Source of the DNA: Photobacterium atrarenae | GTDB taxonomy: Bacteria > Pseudomonadota > Gammaproteobacteria > Enterobacterales > Vibrionaceae | Length of the DNA: 64,000 bases | Reading direction: 5' to 3' | Assembly (NCBI RefSeq): GCF_024380015.1 | Contig: NZ_CP101508.1 | Span: 372,001 to 436,000, forward strand | Shown here: in pieces, positions 20,450-29,846 of the stretch | Layout of the letters: every line of letters starts with the position of its first letter | How positions within the stretch are numbered: the first letter of the stretch is position 1 | Made by a program: the position numbers and the translations under genes | The notes under the pieces: generated by a model | Told to the model about the DNA's origin: nothing | Seen by the model: only the letters and a program-made list of their open reading frames with translations | The model's database searches: none

Positions 20450-20458
20450 TGGTATGCT
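20450..20458 (+). promoter_or_regulatory. Extended -10 promoter element of acnB
   Basis: TGGTATGCT matches the extended -10 consensus (TGnTATGCT). The -35 region is AT-rich without a clear match. It implies a leader of about 130 bases before the acnB start. Confidence 0.45.
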
Positions 20459-20592
20459 CGCTGGACGGTTTTGGTCCCTTCTGCCCAAGATGCCGTCTAA
20501 GGACAACAAGAATAGACCCGGATGCAGAAGACGATCAATTACGTCCAAGGATGTTTGGCCATCGCGGCCGAACCAACAATGAGGAATATGTC

Positions 20593-23190
20593 GTGCTTGA
20601 AGCCTACCGTAAACACGTCGAAGAGCGTGCTGTCGAAGGAGTTGTGCCAAAGCCGCTCGATGCCGAGCAGGTTGCCGCCCTGGTTGAACTGTTAAAGAAC
20701 CCGCCGGCCGGCGAAGAAGCGTTCTTGCTGGATCTGCTGGAAAATCGTATTCCCCCGGGTGTTGATGAAGCCGCTTATGTCAAAGCTGGTTTCCTGGCCG
20801 CTGTCGCCCAAGGCGAAGCCCAGTCGCCGATTGTCTCGAAAGAAAAAGCAGCTGAGCTCCTGGGCACCATGCAAGGGGGTTATAACATTGAGCCCCTGAT
20901 CGCCCTGCTGGACAATGATGCCTTGGCGCCGATTGCAGCGAAAGCCCTGTCTCATACCCTGCTGATGTTTGATGCTTTCTACGATGTGGAAGAGAAGGCG
21001 AAAGCGGGCAATGCGCATGCTAAGCAGGTGATTCAGTCCTGGGCTGATGCCGAGTGGTTCCTGAAAAAGAACCCTGTGCCAGAAAAAGTTACCCTAACCG
21101 TATTTAAAGTCACCGGTGAAACCAACACCGATGATTTGTCTCCGGCCCCGGATGCTTGGTCTCGCCCGGATATTCCATTGCACGCCCTGGCAATGCTGAA
21201 AAACGAACGTGACGGCATTGAGCCGGATCAGCCAGGCGTGGTTGGCCCAATCAAGCAGCTGGAAGCGTTGAAAGCGAAAGGCCATCAGTTGGTTTACGTC
21301 GGTGATGTGGTCGGAACCGGCTCTTCCCGTAAGTCAGCAACCAACTCCGTGCTGTGGTTTATGGGGGATGATATCCCTTATGTACCGAACAAACGCGCCG
21401 GCGGTTACTGCCTGGGCGGCAAAATTGCCCCAATCTTCTTCAACACCATGGAAGATGCCGGTGCCTTGCCGATTGAGCTGGATGTGTCCAAGCTCAACAT
21501 GGGTGACGTGATTGACCTGTACCCGATTGAAGGCAAGGTTTGTAAGCACGGCACCGACGAAGTGCTGTCGACCTTCAAGCTCAAAACTGACGTCCTGTAT
21601 GATGAAGTGCGTGCCGGTGGCCGGATCCCGCTGATCATTGGTCGTGGCCTGACAGACAAGGCGCGCGAAAGCCTGGGGCTGGAGCCGTCTGATGTCTTCC
21701 GCCGTCCGCAGCCAGTCGCAGACTCAGGTAAAGGCTTCAGCCTGGCCCAGAAGATGGTTGGTAAAGCGTGTGGTGTTGAAGGGATCCGTCCGGGCACTTA
21801 CTGCGAGCCGAAAATGACCACTGTGGGTTCTCAGGACACCACCGGGCCAATGACCCGTGATGAGCTGAAAGATCTGGCCTGTCTGGGCTTCTCTGCCGAG
21901 CTGACCATGCAGTCATTCTGTCACACCTCTGCTTATCCGAAGCCGGTTGATGTGGTCACGCACCACACCCTGCCTGATTTCATCATGAACCGTGGCGGGG
22001 TTGCCCTGCGTCCGGGAGATGGCGTGATCCACTCTTGGCTGAACCGCATGCTGCTGCCGGATACTGTAGGTACCGGGGGTGACTCTCACACCCGTTTCCC
22101 GCTGGGGATTTCGTTCCCGGCTGGCTCTGGTCTGGTGGCCTTTGCTGCCGCGACCGGTGTGATGCCACTGGATATGCCGGAATCGATCCTGGTGCGCTTC
22201 AAAGGCGAGATGCAGCCGGGGATCACCCTGCGTGATCTGGTTCATGCAATCCCTTATTTCGCGATCCAGCAAGGTCTGCTGACAGTTGAGAAATCGGGTA
22301 AGATCAATGAATTCTCCGGTCGGATCCTGGAAATCGAAGGGGTAGAGCACCTGACGGTTGAGCAGGCATTTGAGCTGTCCGATGCTTCTGCTGAGCGTTC
22401 AGCAGCCGGTTGTACCGTCAAGCTGTCGCAAGAGTCGGTTGCAGAGTACCTGGAGTCGAACATTGTGATGCTCAAGTGGATGATTGCCGAAGGCTATGGC
22501 GATCGCCGCACCATTGAGCGTCGGATCTCCGCGATGGAAGCCTGGCTGGCGAATCCTGAGCTGATGGAAGCGGATAAAGACGCCGATTATGCCCATGTGA
22601 TTGAAATCGATCTGGCAGAGATCAAAGAGCCAATCCTGTGTGCGCCGAACGATCCGGATGATGCCCGCCTGCTGTCTGAAGTTCAGGGAACCGAGATCGA
22701 TGAAGTCTTTATCGGCTCATGCATGACCAACATCGGTCACTTCCGTGCTGCCGGTAAGCTGCTGGAGAAATTCGGTGGCCAGCTCGATACCCGTCTGTGG
22801 GTCGCGCCGCCAACCAAGATGGACCGTGATCAGCTGACCGAAGAAGGTTACTACGGTATCTTCGGCCGTGCCGGGGTGCGGATTGAAACCCCGGGATGTT
22901 CGCTGTGTATGGGGAACCAGGCGCGGGTGGCAGACAAGGCAACTGTGATGTCGACCTCGACCCGCAACTTCCCGAACCGTTTGGGGACGGGCGCGAATGT
23001 CTACCTTTCCTCTGCCGAGCTGGCCGCAGTGGGGGCGATTCTGGGCCGGATCCCGACGATGGATGAGTACATGGAGTATGCCAAGCAGATCAATGCGACG
23101 GCAGCAGATACTTACCGTTATCTGAATTTCCACCGTATGGACGCTTACACCAAGAAAGCCGATGAGGTAATTGTTCAGACTGCGGTCTGA
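20593..23190 (+). CDS. acnB: Bifunctional aconitate hydratase 2 / 2-methylisocitrate dehydratase
   Basis: AcnB interconverts citrate and isocitrate in the TCA cycle. The frame is open from 20350, but homology begins at GTG 20593 ([12 protein letters not shown]), preceded by TGAGGA at 7-base spacing, giving exactly 865 residues, the length of E. coli AcnB. The [4Fe-4S] ligands are Cys710 (GSCMTNIGH), Cys769 and Cys772 (CSLC), the same numbers as in E. coli. The swivelling N-terminal HEAT-like domain and fold are intact. yacL lies downstream as in enterobacteria, but a glycerate kinase gene on the other strand is interposed. Confidence 0.96.
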   Translation: MLEAYRKHVEERAVEGVVPKPLDAEQVAALVELLKNPPAGEEAFLLDLLENRIPPGVDEAAYVKAGFLAAVAQGEAQSPIVSKEKAAELLGTMQGGYNIEPLIALLDNDALAPIAAKALSHTLLMFDAFYDVEEKAKAGNAHAKQVIQSWADAEWFLKKNPVPEKVTLTVFKVTGETNTDDLSPAPDAWSRPDIPLHALAMLKNERDGIEPDQPGVVGPIKQLEALKAKGHQLVYVGDVVGTGSSRKSATNSVLWFMGDDIPYVPNKRAGGYCLGGKIAPIFFNTMEDAGALPIELDVSKLNMGDVIDLYPIEGKVCKHGTDEVLSTFKLKTDVLYDEVRAGGRIPLIIGRGLTDKARESLGLEPSDVFRRPQPVADSGKGFSLAQKMVGKACGVEGIRPGTYCEPKMTTVGSQDTTGPMTRDELKDLACLGFSAELTMQSFCHTSAYPKPVDVVTHHTLPDFIMNRGGVALRPGDGVIHSWLNRMLLPDTVGTGGDSHTRFPLGISFPAGSGLVAFAAATGVMPLDMPESILVRFKGEMQPGITLRDLVHAIPYFAIQQGLLTVEKSGKINEFSGRILEIEGVEHLTVEQAFELSDASAERSAAGCTVKLSQESVAEYLESNIVMLKWMIAEGYGDRRTIERRISAMEAWLANPELMEADKDADYAHVIEIDLAEIKEPILCAPNDPDDARLLSEVQGTEIDEVFIGSCMTNIGHFRAAGKLLEKFGGQLDTRLWVAPPTKMDRDQLTEEGYYGIFGRAGVRIETPGCSLCMGNQARVADKATVMSTSTRNFPNRLGTGANVYLSSAELAAVGAILGRIPTMDEYMEYAKQINATAADTYRYLNFHRMDAYTKKADEVIVQTAV

Positions 23191-23219
23191 TATCATCTGA
23201 TTGAATCGGATCAGGACAG

Positions 23220-23246
23220 GGGAAGCCGGATGGCTTCCCTTTTTTA
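23220..23246 (+). terminator. Terminator after acnB
   Basis: GGGAAGCC, GGAT loop, GGCTTCCC and then six T residues form a canonical intrinsic terminator 30 bases past the acnB stop. Confidence 0.93.
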
Positions 23247-23298
23247 TAGCCGTGTGTTTTATAGCCTTGTTTTTTGTCTTCGTTTGCCGGCGATGTCG

Positions 23299-24438
23299 TC
23301 AGCGGGCGTGTTGCAGCTGGATGAGCGCGGCAACGTTGCGTGCGGTGGCTTCGACGTTGGCTGCGGCTTCGGCCAGGGCTTGTTCCAATGGCATAGCTCC
23401 GGGCACTACGCTAAAGACGGCATCAATACCATGCTGGTGGACCACCGCGGCGTCCGGTGCGACACTGCCGGCGATTGCAATCACCGGTCGTTGGTATTGC
23501 TTGGCGACCCGTGCGACGCCGATCGGGGTTTTGCCGTGAATACTCTGGCGGTCGATCCGCCCTTCGCCGGTGATCACCCAGTCGGCATCCTGAACAGCTT
23601 CGGCCAGTCCGGCAGCTTCGGCGACCATGTCAATTCCCGGCCGCAGGCTGGCATCCAGTAATCCCAGCAGCGCAGCGCCTAGTCCGCCGGCCGCCCCGGC
23701 GCCTGGTGTGTTCAGGACTTCCCGCCCCAGTTGCTGGTGGATCAGCGCGGCATAGTGCGCCAGATTGGCATCAAGCTGTCGGACCATCGCCGATGTCGCG
23801 CCTTTCTGCGGGCCGAAGATTTGCGAAGCGCCGGTAGGTCCGCAAAGCGGATTGTCGACATCACAGGCCACTTCCAGCTTGACACGGGCCAGGCGCGGGT
23901 CGAGGTTGCGCATATCCAGGGTGGCAAGGTTCGCCAGGGCTGCACCGCCTCGGCCGATATCCTTGCCATGCCGGTCAAGCAGACGACCCCCAAGGGCCTG
24001 GGCCATGCCGATCCCACCGTCATTGGTGGCGCTGCCGCCGATCCCGAGAATGATGTGCCCGGCCCCGTGATCCAAAGCTGCCTTGATCAGCTCGCCGGTG
24101 CCGAACGAGGTAGTATGTAGCGGATTGCGCTGTGCCTGTGGTACCAGATGCAGGCCAGACGCTGCCGCCATTTCGATGACCGCGGTGATGCCGTCGCCCA
24201 GCAGGCCGAAAAACCCCTGCACGGGTGTGCCGAGCGGTCCGGTAACCGTGGTGTCGATCCGGGTGCCGCCCGTTGCATCAATCAGGGATTGCGCCGTGCC
24301 TTCACCGCCGTCCGCCATCGGCAGCTTGATATAGTCGGCCTCTGGCAGGACTTGGCGAAAACCGGCTTCAATGGCTGTGGCCACTTCCATCGCGGTCAGG
24401 CTCTCTTTGTACGAGTCCGGTGCTATGACGACTTTCAT
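23299..24438 (-). CDS. Glycerate kinase (GarK/GlxK family)
   Basis: The protein begins MKVVIAPDSYKES, the signature of the glycerate kinase type 1 family, with an AAAGGATAG ribosome site upstream; the open frame continues further upstream but without homology. It has 379 residues, as usual. Further family motifs are MADGGEGTAQ, GTGELIKAALDHGAGHIILGIGGSATNDGG and GEGRIDRQSIHGKTP. The enzyme phosphorylates D-glycerate, to 2- or 3-phosphoglycerate depending on subtype, which cannot be decided here. No glyoxylate or glucarate genes adjoin it, so its pathway context is unclear. It is inserted between acnB and yacL on the opposite strand. Confidence 0.93.
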   Translation of the reverse strand: MKVVIAPDSYKESLTAMEVATAIEAGFRQVLPEADYIKLPMADGGEGTAQSLIDATGGTRIDTTVTGPLGTPVQGFFGLLGDGITAVIEMAAASGLHLVPQAQRNPLHTTSFGTGELIKAALDHGAGHIILGIGGSATNDGGIGMAQALGGRLLDRHGKDIGRGGAALANLATLDMRNLDPRLARVKLEVACDVDNPLCGPTGASQIFGPQKGATSAMVRQLDANLAHYAALIHQQLGREVLNTPGAGAAGGLGAALLGLLDASLRPGIDMVAEAAGLAEAVQDADWVITGEGRIDRQSIHGKTPIGVARVAKQYQRPVIAIAGSVAPDAAVVHQHGIDAVFSVVPGAMPLEQALAEAAANVEATARNVAALIQLQHAR

Positions 24439-24653
24439 GTTTTCTATCCTTTGATGAAGGGCTCGCATGGGGTGTTGAGCAGCCGGTGATGAGCTTGGTA
24501 AGTTGCAATTTTGCGTCAGATCCTGACAATGTGCGCTCTTTACCTGCAATCGCCTGAGACGCGCATGTTGTGTCCGGGTAATTTTTATTATATCAAGCCT
24601 GTGGCTGAGGGCGGAACCGGGCCGGGCAGTATTCACGACCCTCGGAGATAGCG

Positions 24654-25022
24654 ATGGATTACGAGTTCAAAAAAAATACCCTGGACGGCAGTTATCACGC
24701 CGTTTTTTCAATGGGGCATGAAGCGCTGGGTCGCTGGTTAATTGAGGAAGTCGGCCGGGATCTGAACATGATCGAACAGGTGCTGGCTCAGATTGGTGCA
24801 TTGAAATGCAGCTCCCGTGAGTGGCGTCTGGTCGGGGAGGAGCTGACGCTGAGCCTGCAGGACAATGAAGCGCTGGTCCAGGCTAACTATTTGTTCTCTG
24901 AAGATGAGACTGAGCTTGATGACGACATGCATTTTTACGACGAAGAATGCATGGCGTTGTGTGGTTTCGAGGATTTTGAACAGATGCTGCAAGCCTGGCG
25001 CACTTTTGTGACCCGGTATTAG
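24654..25022 (+). CDS. yacL: YacL family protein (UPF0231)
   Basis: The 122-residue acidic protein matches the YacL family from its first residues ([28 protein letters not shown], split across residues 1-28) to the conserved [14 protein letters not shown] end. No biochemical function is established for the family. In E. coli yacL also follows acnB. The protein has no signal peptide or membrane segment. The strong hairpin after its stop serves as terminator and may have a second function (see below). Confidence 0.92.
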   Translation: MDYEFKKNTLDGSYHAVFSMGHEALGRWLIEEVGRDLNMIEQVLAQIGALKCSSREWRLVGEELTLSLQDNEALVQANYLFSEDETELDDDMHFYDEECMALCGFEDFEQMLQAWRTFVTRY

Positions 25023-25063
25023 CCATACAGCTCCGCCGGGCTAAAAATTGCTTCTTTTCAGTG

Positions 25064-25096
25064 AAAGGGCTGCACCCCAGTGGTGCAGCCCTTTTT
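25064..25096 (+). terminator. Terminator after yacL
   Basis: GGGCTGCACC (25067-25076) and GGTGCAGCCC (25082-25091) form a perfect 10-bp stem with a 5-base loop, extended by AAA/TTT and followed by T residues. The stem overlaps an NtrC-type site. Confidence 0.92.
25071..25087. promoter_or_regulatory. NtrC-type enhancer site inside the terminator stem
   Basis: TGCACCCCAGTGGTGCA matches the enterobacterial NtrC consensus (TGCACYA, three bases, TGGTGCA) at every fixed position except position 7. Its centre is about 96 bases upstream of the start expected from the sigma-54 promoter, a normal enhancer distance for glnK-amtB control under nitrogen limitation. Confidence 0.72.
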
Positions 25097-25148
25097 CTGT
25101 TTGGTGAGCTTTTTTGTTAAAGCATTGATAAAAAACAAAATAAAAAAC

Positions 25149-25164
25149 TGGCACAAAGCTTGTT
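25149..25164 (+). promoter_or_regulatory. Sigma-54 promoter of glnK-amtB
   Basis: TGGCAC, five bases, TTGTT matches the -24/-12 sigma-54 consensus (TGGCAC-N5-TTGCW) except C to T in the -12 GC. It lies 49 bases before the glnK ATG, leaving a leader of about 38 bases. Confidence 0.85.
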
Positions 25165-25212
25165 ACTTCATCTGTGTGAGAGGAATGGCGATTACAGGTT
25201 AAGGAGCAGGCA

Positions 25213-25551
25213 ATGAAAATAATTAACGCAATTATCAAACCCTTTAAATTGGATGATGTTCGCGAAGCATTGGCGGATGTCGGTGTTGAGGGGATGACCG
25301 TGTCTGAGGTCAAGGGATTTGGCCGCCAGAAAGGGCATACCGAGCTGTACCGGGGTGCTGAATATCAAGTCGATTTCCTGCCGAAGGTCAAGCTGGAAAT
25401 CGCCACCCAGGCCGACAACCTGGATGCCATTGTAGAAGCGATCACCAAGGCGGCGCAAACCGGCAAAATTGGTGACGGGAAGATTTTTGTGTACGACCTC
25501 GATCATGCGGTACGGATCCGTACCGGCGAAACCGATCTGGAAGCATTATAA
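25213..25551 (+). CDS. glnK: P-II nitrogen regulatory protein GlnK
   Basis: The 112-residue P-II protein has the T-loop with the uridylylation site Tyr51 (GAEYQVDF) and the ATP-binding GKIGDGKIF motif. Its place directly before amtB, 21 bases apart, identifies it as the GlnK type, which blocks the ammonium channel when nitrogen is plentiful. AAGGAGC is a strong ribosome site. The sigma-54 promoter and NtrC-type site upstream fit induction by nitrogen limitation. Confidence 0.95.
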   Translation: MKIINAIIKPFKLDDVREALADVGVEGMTVSEVKGFGRQKGHTELYRGAEYQVDFLPKVKLEIATQADNLDAIVEAITKAAQTGKIGDGKIFVYDLDHAVRIRTGETDLEAL

Positions 25552-25572
25552 GCATCGAGTAAGAAGGGGATA

Positions 25573-26808
25573 ATGACCATGGAACTAACAACAACCGTAA
25601 CAGAGCTGCGTTATGCGCTCGATACATTCTTTTTCCTGATGTCAGGCGCATTGGTAATGTGGATGGCGGCCGGGTTTGCCATGCTGGAAGCTGGGCTGGT
25701 CCGCTCGAAAAACACCACTGAGATCCTGACCAAAAACTTTTGCCTGTACGCCATTGCCTGCACTATGTACCTGATTGTGGGCTACAACATTATGTATGTT
25801 GATAATGGTGAAGGCGGTTGGCTGCCGTCGTTTGGTGCCTTGATCGGCAGCCAGGCGGATGGCGCGGATCACTCGCTGGAATCTGATTTCTTCTTCCAGG
25901 TGGTGTTCGTGGCAACGGCGATGTCCGTGGTCTCCGGCGCCGTGGCCGAGCGGATGAAACTGTGGTCCTTTCTGATTTTCTCTGTCGTTCTGACCGCCTT
26001 CATCTATCCGGTGGAAGGCTACTGGACCTGGGGCGGGGGCTTCCTGTCAGAAGCGGGATTTAGCGACTTTGCCGGCTCCGGGATTGTCCATATGGCAGGC
26101 GCTGCAGCTGCGCTGGCCGGGGTGCTGCTACTCGGTGCCCGAAAAGGAAAATACGGTAAGCACGGTGAGATTCATCCCATCCCGGGCTCGAATATGCCGC
26201 TGGCAACCCTGGGGACCTTCATCCTGTGGTTCGGCTGGTTTGGCTTTAACGGCGGCTCACAGCTGATGGTATCTGATTTCGAAAATGCCACCGCAGTGGG
26301 ACAAATTTTCCTCAACACCAATGCTGCTGCGGCGGCCGGTGCGATTGCTGCCCTGGCCGTCTGTAAGACAACCTGGGGCAAAGCGGATTTAACCATGGTT
26401 CTGAACGGTGCGCTGGCCGGCCTGGTTGCCATCACGGCCGATCCGCTGTCACCATCACCGTTGTCGGCAGTCGTGATTGGTGTTGTCGCCGGTGCGCTGG
26501 TGGTCTTTAGCATCATTGGTCTGGATAAAGTGAAAGTTGATGATCCGGTGGGGGCGATTTCGGTACATGGTGTGTGCGGCTTCTTTGGCCTGATGGTGGT
26601 GCCGCTGAATAACGCGGATGCGACGTTTGGTGCCCAGCTGCTCGGTGCCGTGGTCATCTTCGGCTGGGTGTTTGCCATGAGCTTGGCAGTCTGGGCCATT
26701 CTCAAAGCAACGGTCGGGATCCGGGTCTCGGAAGAAGAAGAGATGGCGGGAATGGATGTGCATGACTGTGGGATTGATGCCTATCCTGAGTTTGTCAGCG
26801 TGAAGTAA
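25573..26808 (+). CDS. amtB: AmtB ammonium transporter
   Basis: AmtB conducts ammonia/ammonium across the inner membrane as a trimer gated by GlnK. The 411-residue protein has about eleven hydrophobic helices, the twin pore histidines (in GIVHMAGAAAALAG and SVHGVCGFFG) and the ammonium-recognition region near the N-terminus (AMLEAGLVRSKN). It lacks a recognizable cleaved signal peptide, unlike E. coli AmtB. A second ATG lies two codons after the chosen start; AAGGGG sits 4 bases before the first. Operon with glnK. Confidence 0.95.
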   Translation: MTMELTTTVTELRYALDTFFFLMSGALVMWMAAGFAMLEAGLVRSKNTTEILTKNFCLYAIACTMYLIVGYNIMYVDNGEGGWLPSFGALIGSQADGADHSLESDFFFQVVFVATAMSVVSGAVAERMKLWSFLIFSVVLTAFIYPVEGYWTWGGGFLSEAGFSDFAGSGIVHMAGAAAALAGVLLLGARKGKYGKHGEIHPIPGSNMPLATLGTFILWFGWFGFNGGSQLMVSDFENATAVGQIFLNTNAAAAAGAIAALAVCKTTWGKADLTMVLNGALAGLVAITADPLSPSPLSAVVIGVVAGALVVFSIIGLDKVKVDDPVGAISVHGVCGFFGLMVVPLNNADATFGAQLLGAVVIFGWVFAMSLAVWAILKATVGIRVSEEEEMAGMDVHDCGIDAYPEFVSVK

Positions 26809-26905
26809 TGACAGGCTGCGAGGGAGAAAGTGAGGATGCTGAACTGCTATTGATAGTTTTGATTTTTAGTGAAATCATTTACATACATACAGATCACAAT
26901 TCGCG

Positions 26906-26935
26906 AAAAATGCCGCTGGAAATAGCGGCATTTTT
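26906..26935 (+). terminator. Terminator after amtB
   Basis: AAAAATGCCGCT and AGCGGCATTTTT form a long stem with an A-run on one side and a T-run on the other; it can work in both directions. Confidence 0.9.
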
Positions 26936-26956
26936 GTGTTGATTTGTTTCAGCGCA

Positions 26957-26984
26957 TTGTTTCTAAGCCTTGCTAACGTATAAT
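26957..26984 (+). promoter_or_regulatory. Promoter of the iron-binding protein gene
   Basis: TTGTTT at 26957-26962 and a perfect TATAAT at 26979-26984 are 16 bases apart; the Fur box starts 10 bases after the -10. Confidence 0.7.
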
Positions 26985-26994
26985 CAATCGCTAT

Positions 26995-27009
26995 TGATAA
27001 AACTTATCA
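26995..27009. promoter_or_regulatory. Fur box
   Basis: TGATAAAACTTATCA matches the 7-1-7 Fur consensus (TGATAATnATTATCA) at 12 of 14 fixed positions. It covers the expected start of transcription, so iron-loaded Fur should repress the downstream gene. Confidence 0.8.
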
Positions 27010-27037
27010 TTAGATTTTTCAATTGAGGGATGAATAC

Positions 27038-28051
27038 ATGAAAAAGCTGTTGGCATCGGCAATTCTTTTCGGTCTGGCTGCTCCGCAAGCAGCGCTGGCT
27101 GCTGAAGAAGTCAATGTTTACTCGTACCGCCAGCCTTTCCTGGTTGAGCCAATGTTTAAAGAGTTCACCAAAGAGACCGGCATCAAGGTGAATGTAAAGT
27201 TCGCCAAAAAAGGCCTGGCAGAGAAACTGCAGCAAGAAGGCGAGTACAGCCCGGCTGACGTGATCCTGACCACGGATATCAGCCGTCTGGTTGAACTGTC
27301 TGACAAGAAACTGGTTCAGGCCGTTGACAGCAAAGTGCTCGACGAGAATGTACCGGCACAGTACCGTGATTCAGATGAAGAGTGGTTTGCACTGACCCTA
27401 CGTACCCGTAGCGTGTATTCTTCCCGTGACCGTGTTGGTCGTCTGCCTGCTGACTTCGACTACATGGATCTGGCCAACCCTGAGTGGAAAGGTAAGATTT
27501 GTACCCGTTCCGGTAAGCACCCGTACAACATCTCGCTGGTTTCTGCCATGATTGCTAACCACGGCGAAGCCGAAGCCAAGCAGTGGCTGGAAGGCGTGAA
27601 AGCGAACCTGGCGCGTAAGCCGCAGGGGAATGATCGTGCGCAGGTGAAAGCGGTGAAGGAAGGCCTGTGTGATCTGGCCATCGGGAACAGCTACTACCTG
27701 GGTAAGATGGTCAACGACGAGAAACAGAAGTCTTGGGCTGAAGCCGTTTACATCAACTTCCCGGGTCAGAAAGACAACGGCACCCACGTGAATGTCAGCG
27801 GTATGGCTATGGCCAAGTACGCGCCAAACAAAGCCAATGCTCAGAAGCTGATGGAGTTCCTGACCGGCGATAAAGCGCAGCATATGTATGCTGAAGTGAA
27901 CTACGAGTACCCGGTGAAAACCGGCGTTGAGCGCTCGGCGTTGGTGGCCTCTTGGGGTGACTTCCGTGCCGATAAGGTATCACTGGAAAAAGTGGCAGAT
28001 TACCACAGCACAGCGATTAAACTGCTGGATGAAGTGAAGTTTGACCTGTAA
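27038..28051 (+). CDS. fbpA: Periplasmic Fe(3+)-binding protein of ABC importer (FbpA/FutA type)
   Basis: After a 21-26 residue signal peptide (ending AALA-AEE) the mature protein begins EVNVYSYRQPFLVEPMF, typical of bacterial transferrin-like ferric-binding proteins. The paired tyrosines GNSYYLGKM supply iron ligands. Length 337 residues is normal. Start chosen: ATG at 27038 with TGAGGGA upstream. The Fur box and the downstream permease and ATPase genes fix its role as the solute receptor of an iron(III) importer. A terminator after the gene probably makes it the most abundant component. Confidence 0.93.
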   Translation: MKKLLASAILFGLAAPQAALAAEEVNVYSYRQPFLVEPMFKEFTKETGIKVNVKFAKKGLAEKLQQEGEYSPADVILTTDISRLVELSDKKLVQAVDSKVLDENVPAQYRDSDEEWFALTLRTRSVYSSRDRVGRLPADFDYMDLANPEWKGKICTRSGKHPYNISLVSAMIANHGEAEAKQWLEGVKANLARKPQGNDRAQVKAVKEGLCDLAIGNSYYLGKMVNDEKQKSWAEAVYINFPGQKDNGTHVNVSGMAMAKYAPNKANAQKLMEFLTGDKAQHMYAEVNYEYPVKTGVERSALVASWGDFRADKVSLEKVADYHSTAIKLLDEVKFDL

Positions 28052-28056
28052 GTAAG

Positions 28057-28087
28057 ATAAAAATGGGGCGTATTGCCCCATTTTTAT
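28057..28087 (+). terminator. Terminator after fbpA
   Basis: AAATGGGGC and GCCCCATTT enclose GTATT with A-run and T-run flanks. It separates the binding-protein message from the permease gene. Confidence 0.9.
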
Positions 28088-28217
28088 TTGAGGCTTAGTA
28101 TCTTTTCCAATAACTTATGGTACTTTCATCCTCTTTTCGTGCGGGGATGCGAATGAGACGTCGCAAGCGGTTGTCACGGCACCATAACTTGATTGCAAAA
28201 GGTATTATAAGTTCGCA

Positions 28218-29846
28218 ATGAAAGAGAAATTTTTGTGTTGGCAAACCAGTGGCTGGGGGCTGTCTCTGCTGCTGGTTTTGCCGATTGTTGCCATTTTCTA
28301 TACCGCGGCCGGCGAGTCCGACGAGGTGTTTTCCCATTTGATGGGGACAGTGATGGCAACCTATACCAGCAACACTTTCTGGCTCGTGGTGACCACCCTG
28401 GTACTGGCGTTGCTGTTTGGCTTACCCGCCGCCTGGGTGATGGCCATGTGCCGGCTGCCGGGTGAGAAGGTGCTGCAGTGGGCGTTGGTCCTGCCGCTGG
28501 CGATGCCGGGCTATATCATCGGCTATATCTATACCGACTGGTTTGACTATGCCGGTCCGATCCAAATTTTCCTCCGTGACTTTTTTGGCTGGCACAGCGT
28601 GCATGATTACTGGTTTCCGGATATTCGCTCGCTGGGCGGTGCCAGCATGGTGCTGGCATTGGTCCTGTATCCCTATATCTACCTGCTGGCTCGCGCCGCT
28701 TTTCTGGAGCAGAGTACCAGCTTGCTCCAGTCCGCACGTTTGCTGCGTTGCACGCCCTGGGAGAGTTTTCGCCGGGTGTCACTGCCGCTGGCCCGCCCAT
28801 CGATTGCGGTTGGTTTGTCGCTGGTGGCGATGGAAACCCTGGGGGATTTCGGGACCGTCAGCTACTTTGCCGTTAATACCTTGACCACGGCGGTCTATGA
28901 TACCTGGCTGGGTTACTCGAACCTCAATGCCGCGGCCAAGATTTCTGCCATCATGCTGGTGGCGATTTTCCTGTTGATCAGTGCCGAGCGCTTTAGTCGC
29001 CGCAAGCAGAAGCTGTTCCAGCAGGAGCTGGCGCATGGCGATGACGTGCGTTATACACTCAGCGGTGCCCGCAAGTGGCTGGCGCTGATCTGGTGCTGGG
29101 GCCTGGTGGCCTGTGCTTTTCTGTTCCCGCTGATGCAGCTGGGGTATTATGCTTGGCATTATTTTGCCGAGAGCTGGACGCCAGAGTTCCGGGCTTACAG
29201 CTTCAACAGTTTGCAGGTGTCACTGACGGCAGCGGTGCTGGCGGTGGTGTTGGCGCTGATCGTCAACTTCTACCGCCGCCTGGACGGGCGACGGATGACG
29301 CTGGTGCCGATCCGGATCTCCTCACTGGGCTATGCCGTGCCGGGGACCGTGCTGGCGATTGGGGTGATGATCCCGCTGACCCAGGCCGATCACCTGCTCA
29401 ATGATCTGGCAAAGTCCCTGGAGCTGTCACCCCCCGGGCTGGTGTTTTCCGGCACTATGGTTGCGATTATTTTTGCGTTTGTGGTGCGGTTTTCCGCGGT
29501 GGCGATTGGCAGTATTGAAAGTAGTCTGGCCAAGGTGTCGCCATCACTGGATATGGCAGCCAAAACCATGGGCTATGCTTCAACCCGGATGTTGCGGCGG
29601 GTACATTTGCCGTTGATCCGCCGGGGCTGCCTGATTGCTGGTCTGCTGGTGTTTATCGAGTCGATGAAAGAGCTCAACGCTGCTTTGCTGCTCAGGCCGT
29701 TTAATTTCGAGACCCTGGCAACCTACGTCTTTAACTTTGCTTCCGATGAGCAGCTGGAGCTGGCCGCCCTGCCGGCTATCTTACTGGTGCTGGTCGGGCT
29801 GGTCCCACTGGTGATGGTGAACCGATCTTTGGAGAAAAAACACTGA
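28218..29846 (+). CDS. fbpB: Fe(3+) ABC transporter permease (FbpB type, fused two-domain)
   Basis: The 542-residue inner-membrane protein contains two binding-protein-dependent transport domains in tandem, as in the FbpB/HitB/SfuB family; the two EAA-type loops are near residues 170-190 and 440-465. About twelve hydrophobic helices are visible. The ATG at 28218 has no clear Shine-Dalgarno sequence. Its stop overlaps the ATG of the ATPase gene (TGATG), so the two are coupled. It may have its own promoter in the 166-base gap after fbpA; I see no clear one and no Fur box there. Confidence 0.93.
   Translation: MKEKFLCWQTSGWGLSLLLVLPIVAIFYTAAGESDEVFSHLMGTVMATYTSNTFWLVVTTLVLALLFGLPAAWVMAMCRLPGEKVLQWALVLPLAMPGYIIGYIYTDWFDYAGPIQIFLRDFFGWHSVHDYWFPDIRSLGGASMVLALVLYPYIYLLARAAFLEQSTSLLQSARLLRCTPWESFRRVSLPLARPSIAVGLSLVAMETLGDFGTVSYFAVNTLTTAVYDTWLGYSNLNAAAKISAIMLVAIFLLISAERFSRRKQKLFQQELAHGDDVRYTLSGARKWLALIWCWGLVACAFLFPLMQLGYYAWHYFAESWTPEFRAYSFNSLQVSLTAAVLAVVLALIVNFYRRLDGRRMTLVPIRISSLGYAVPGTVLAIGVMIPLTQADHLLNDLAKSLELSPPGLVFSGTMVAIIFAFVVRFSAVAIGSIESSLAKVSPSLDMAAKTMGYASTRMLRRVHLPLIRRGCLIAGLLVFIESMKELNAALLLRPFNFETLATYVFNFASDEQLELAALPAILLVLVGLVPLVMVNRSLEKKH

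Noticed and set aside
20350..20592. An 81-codon N-terminal extension of AcnB
   Set aside because: The open frame continues upstream, but homology and a ribosome site start at GTG 20593, giving exactly 865 residues; the upstream part contains the likely promoter.
24439..24636. A 66-codon N-terminal extension of the glycerate kinase
   Set aside because: The family begins at MKVVIAPDSYKES, which has an AAAGGATAG ribosome site. The upstream peptide has no family features.
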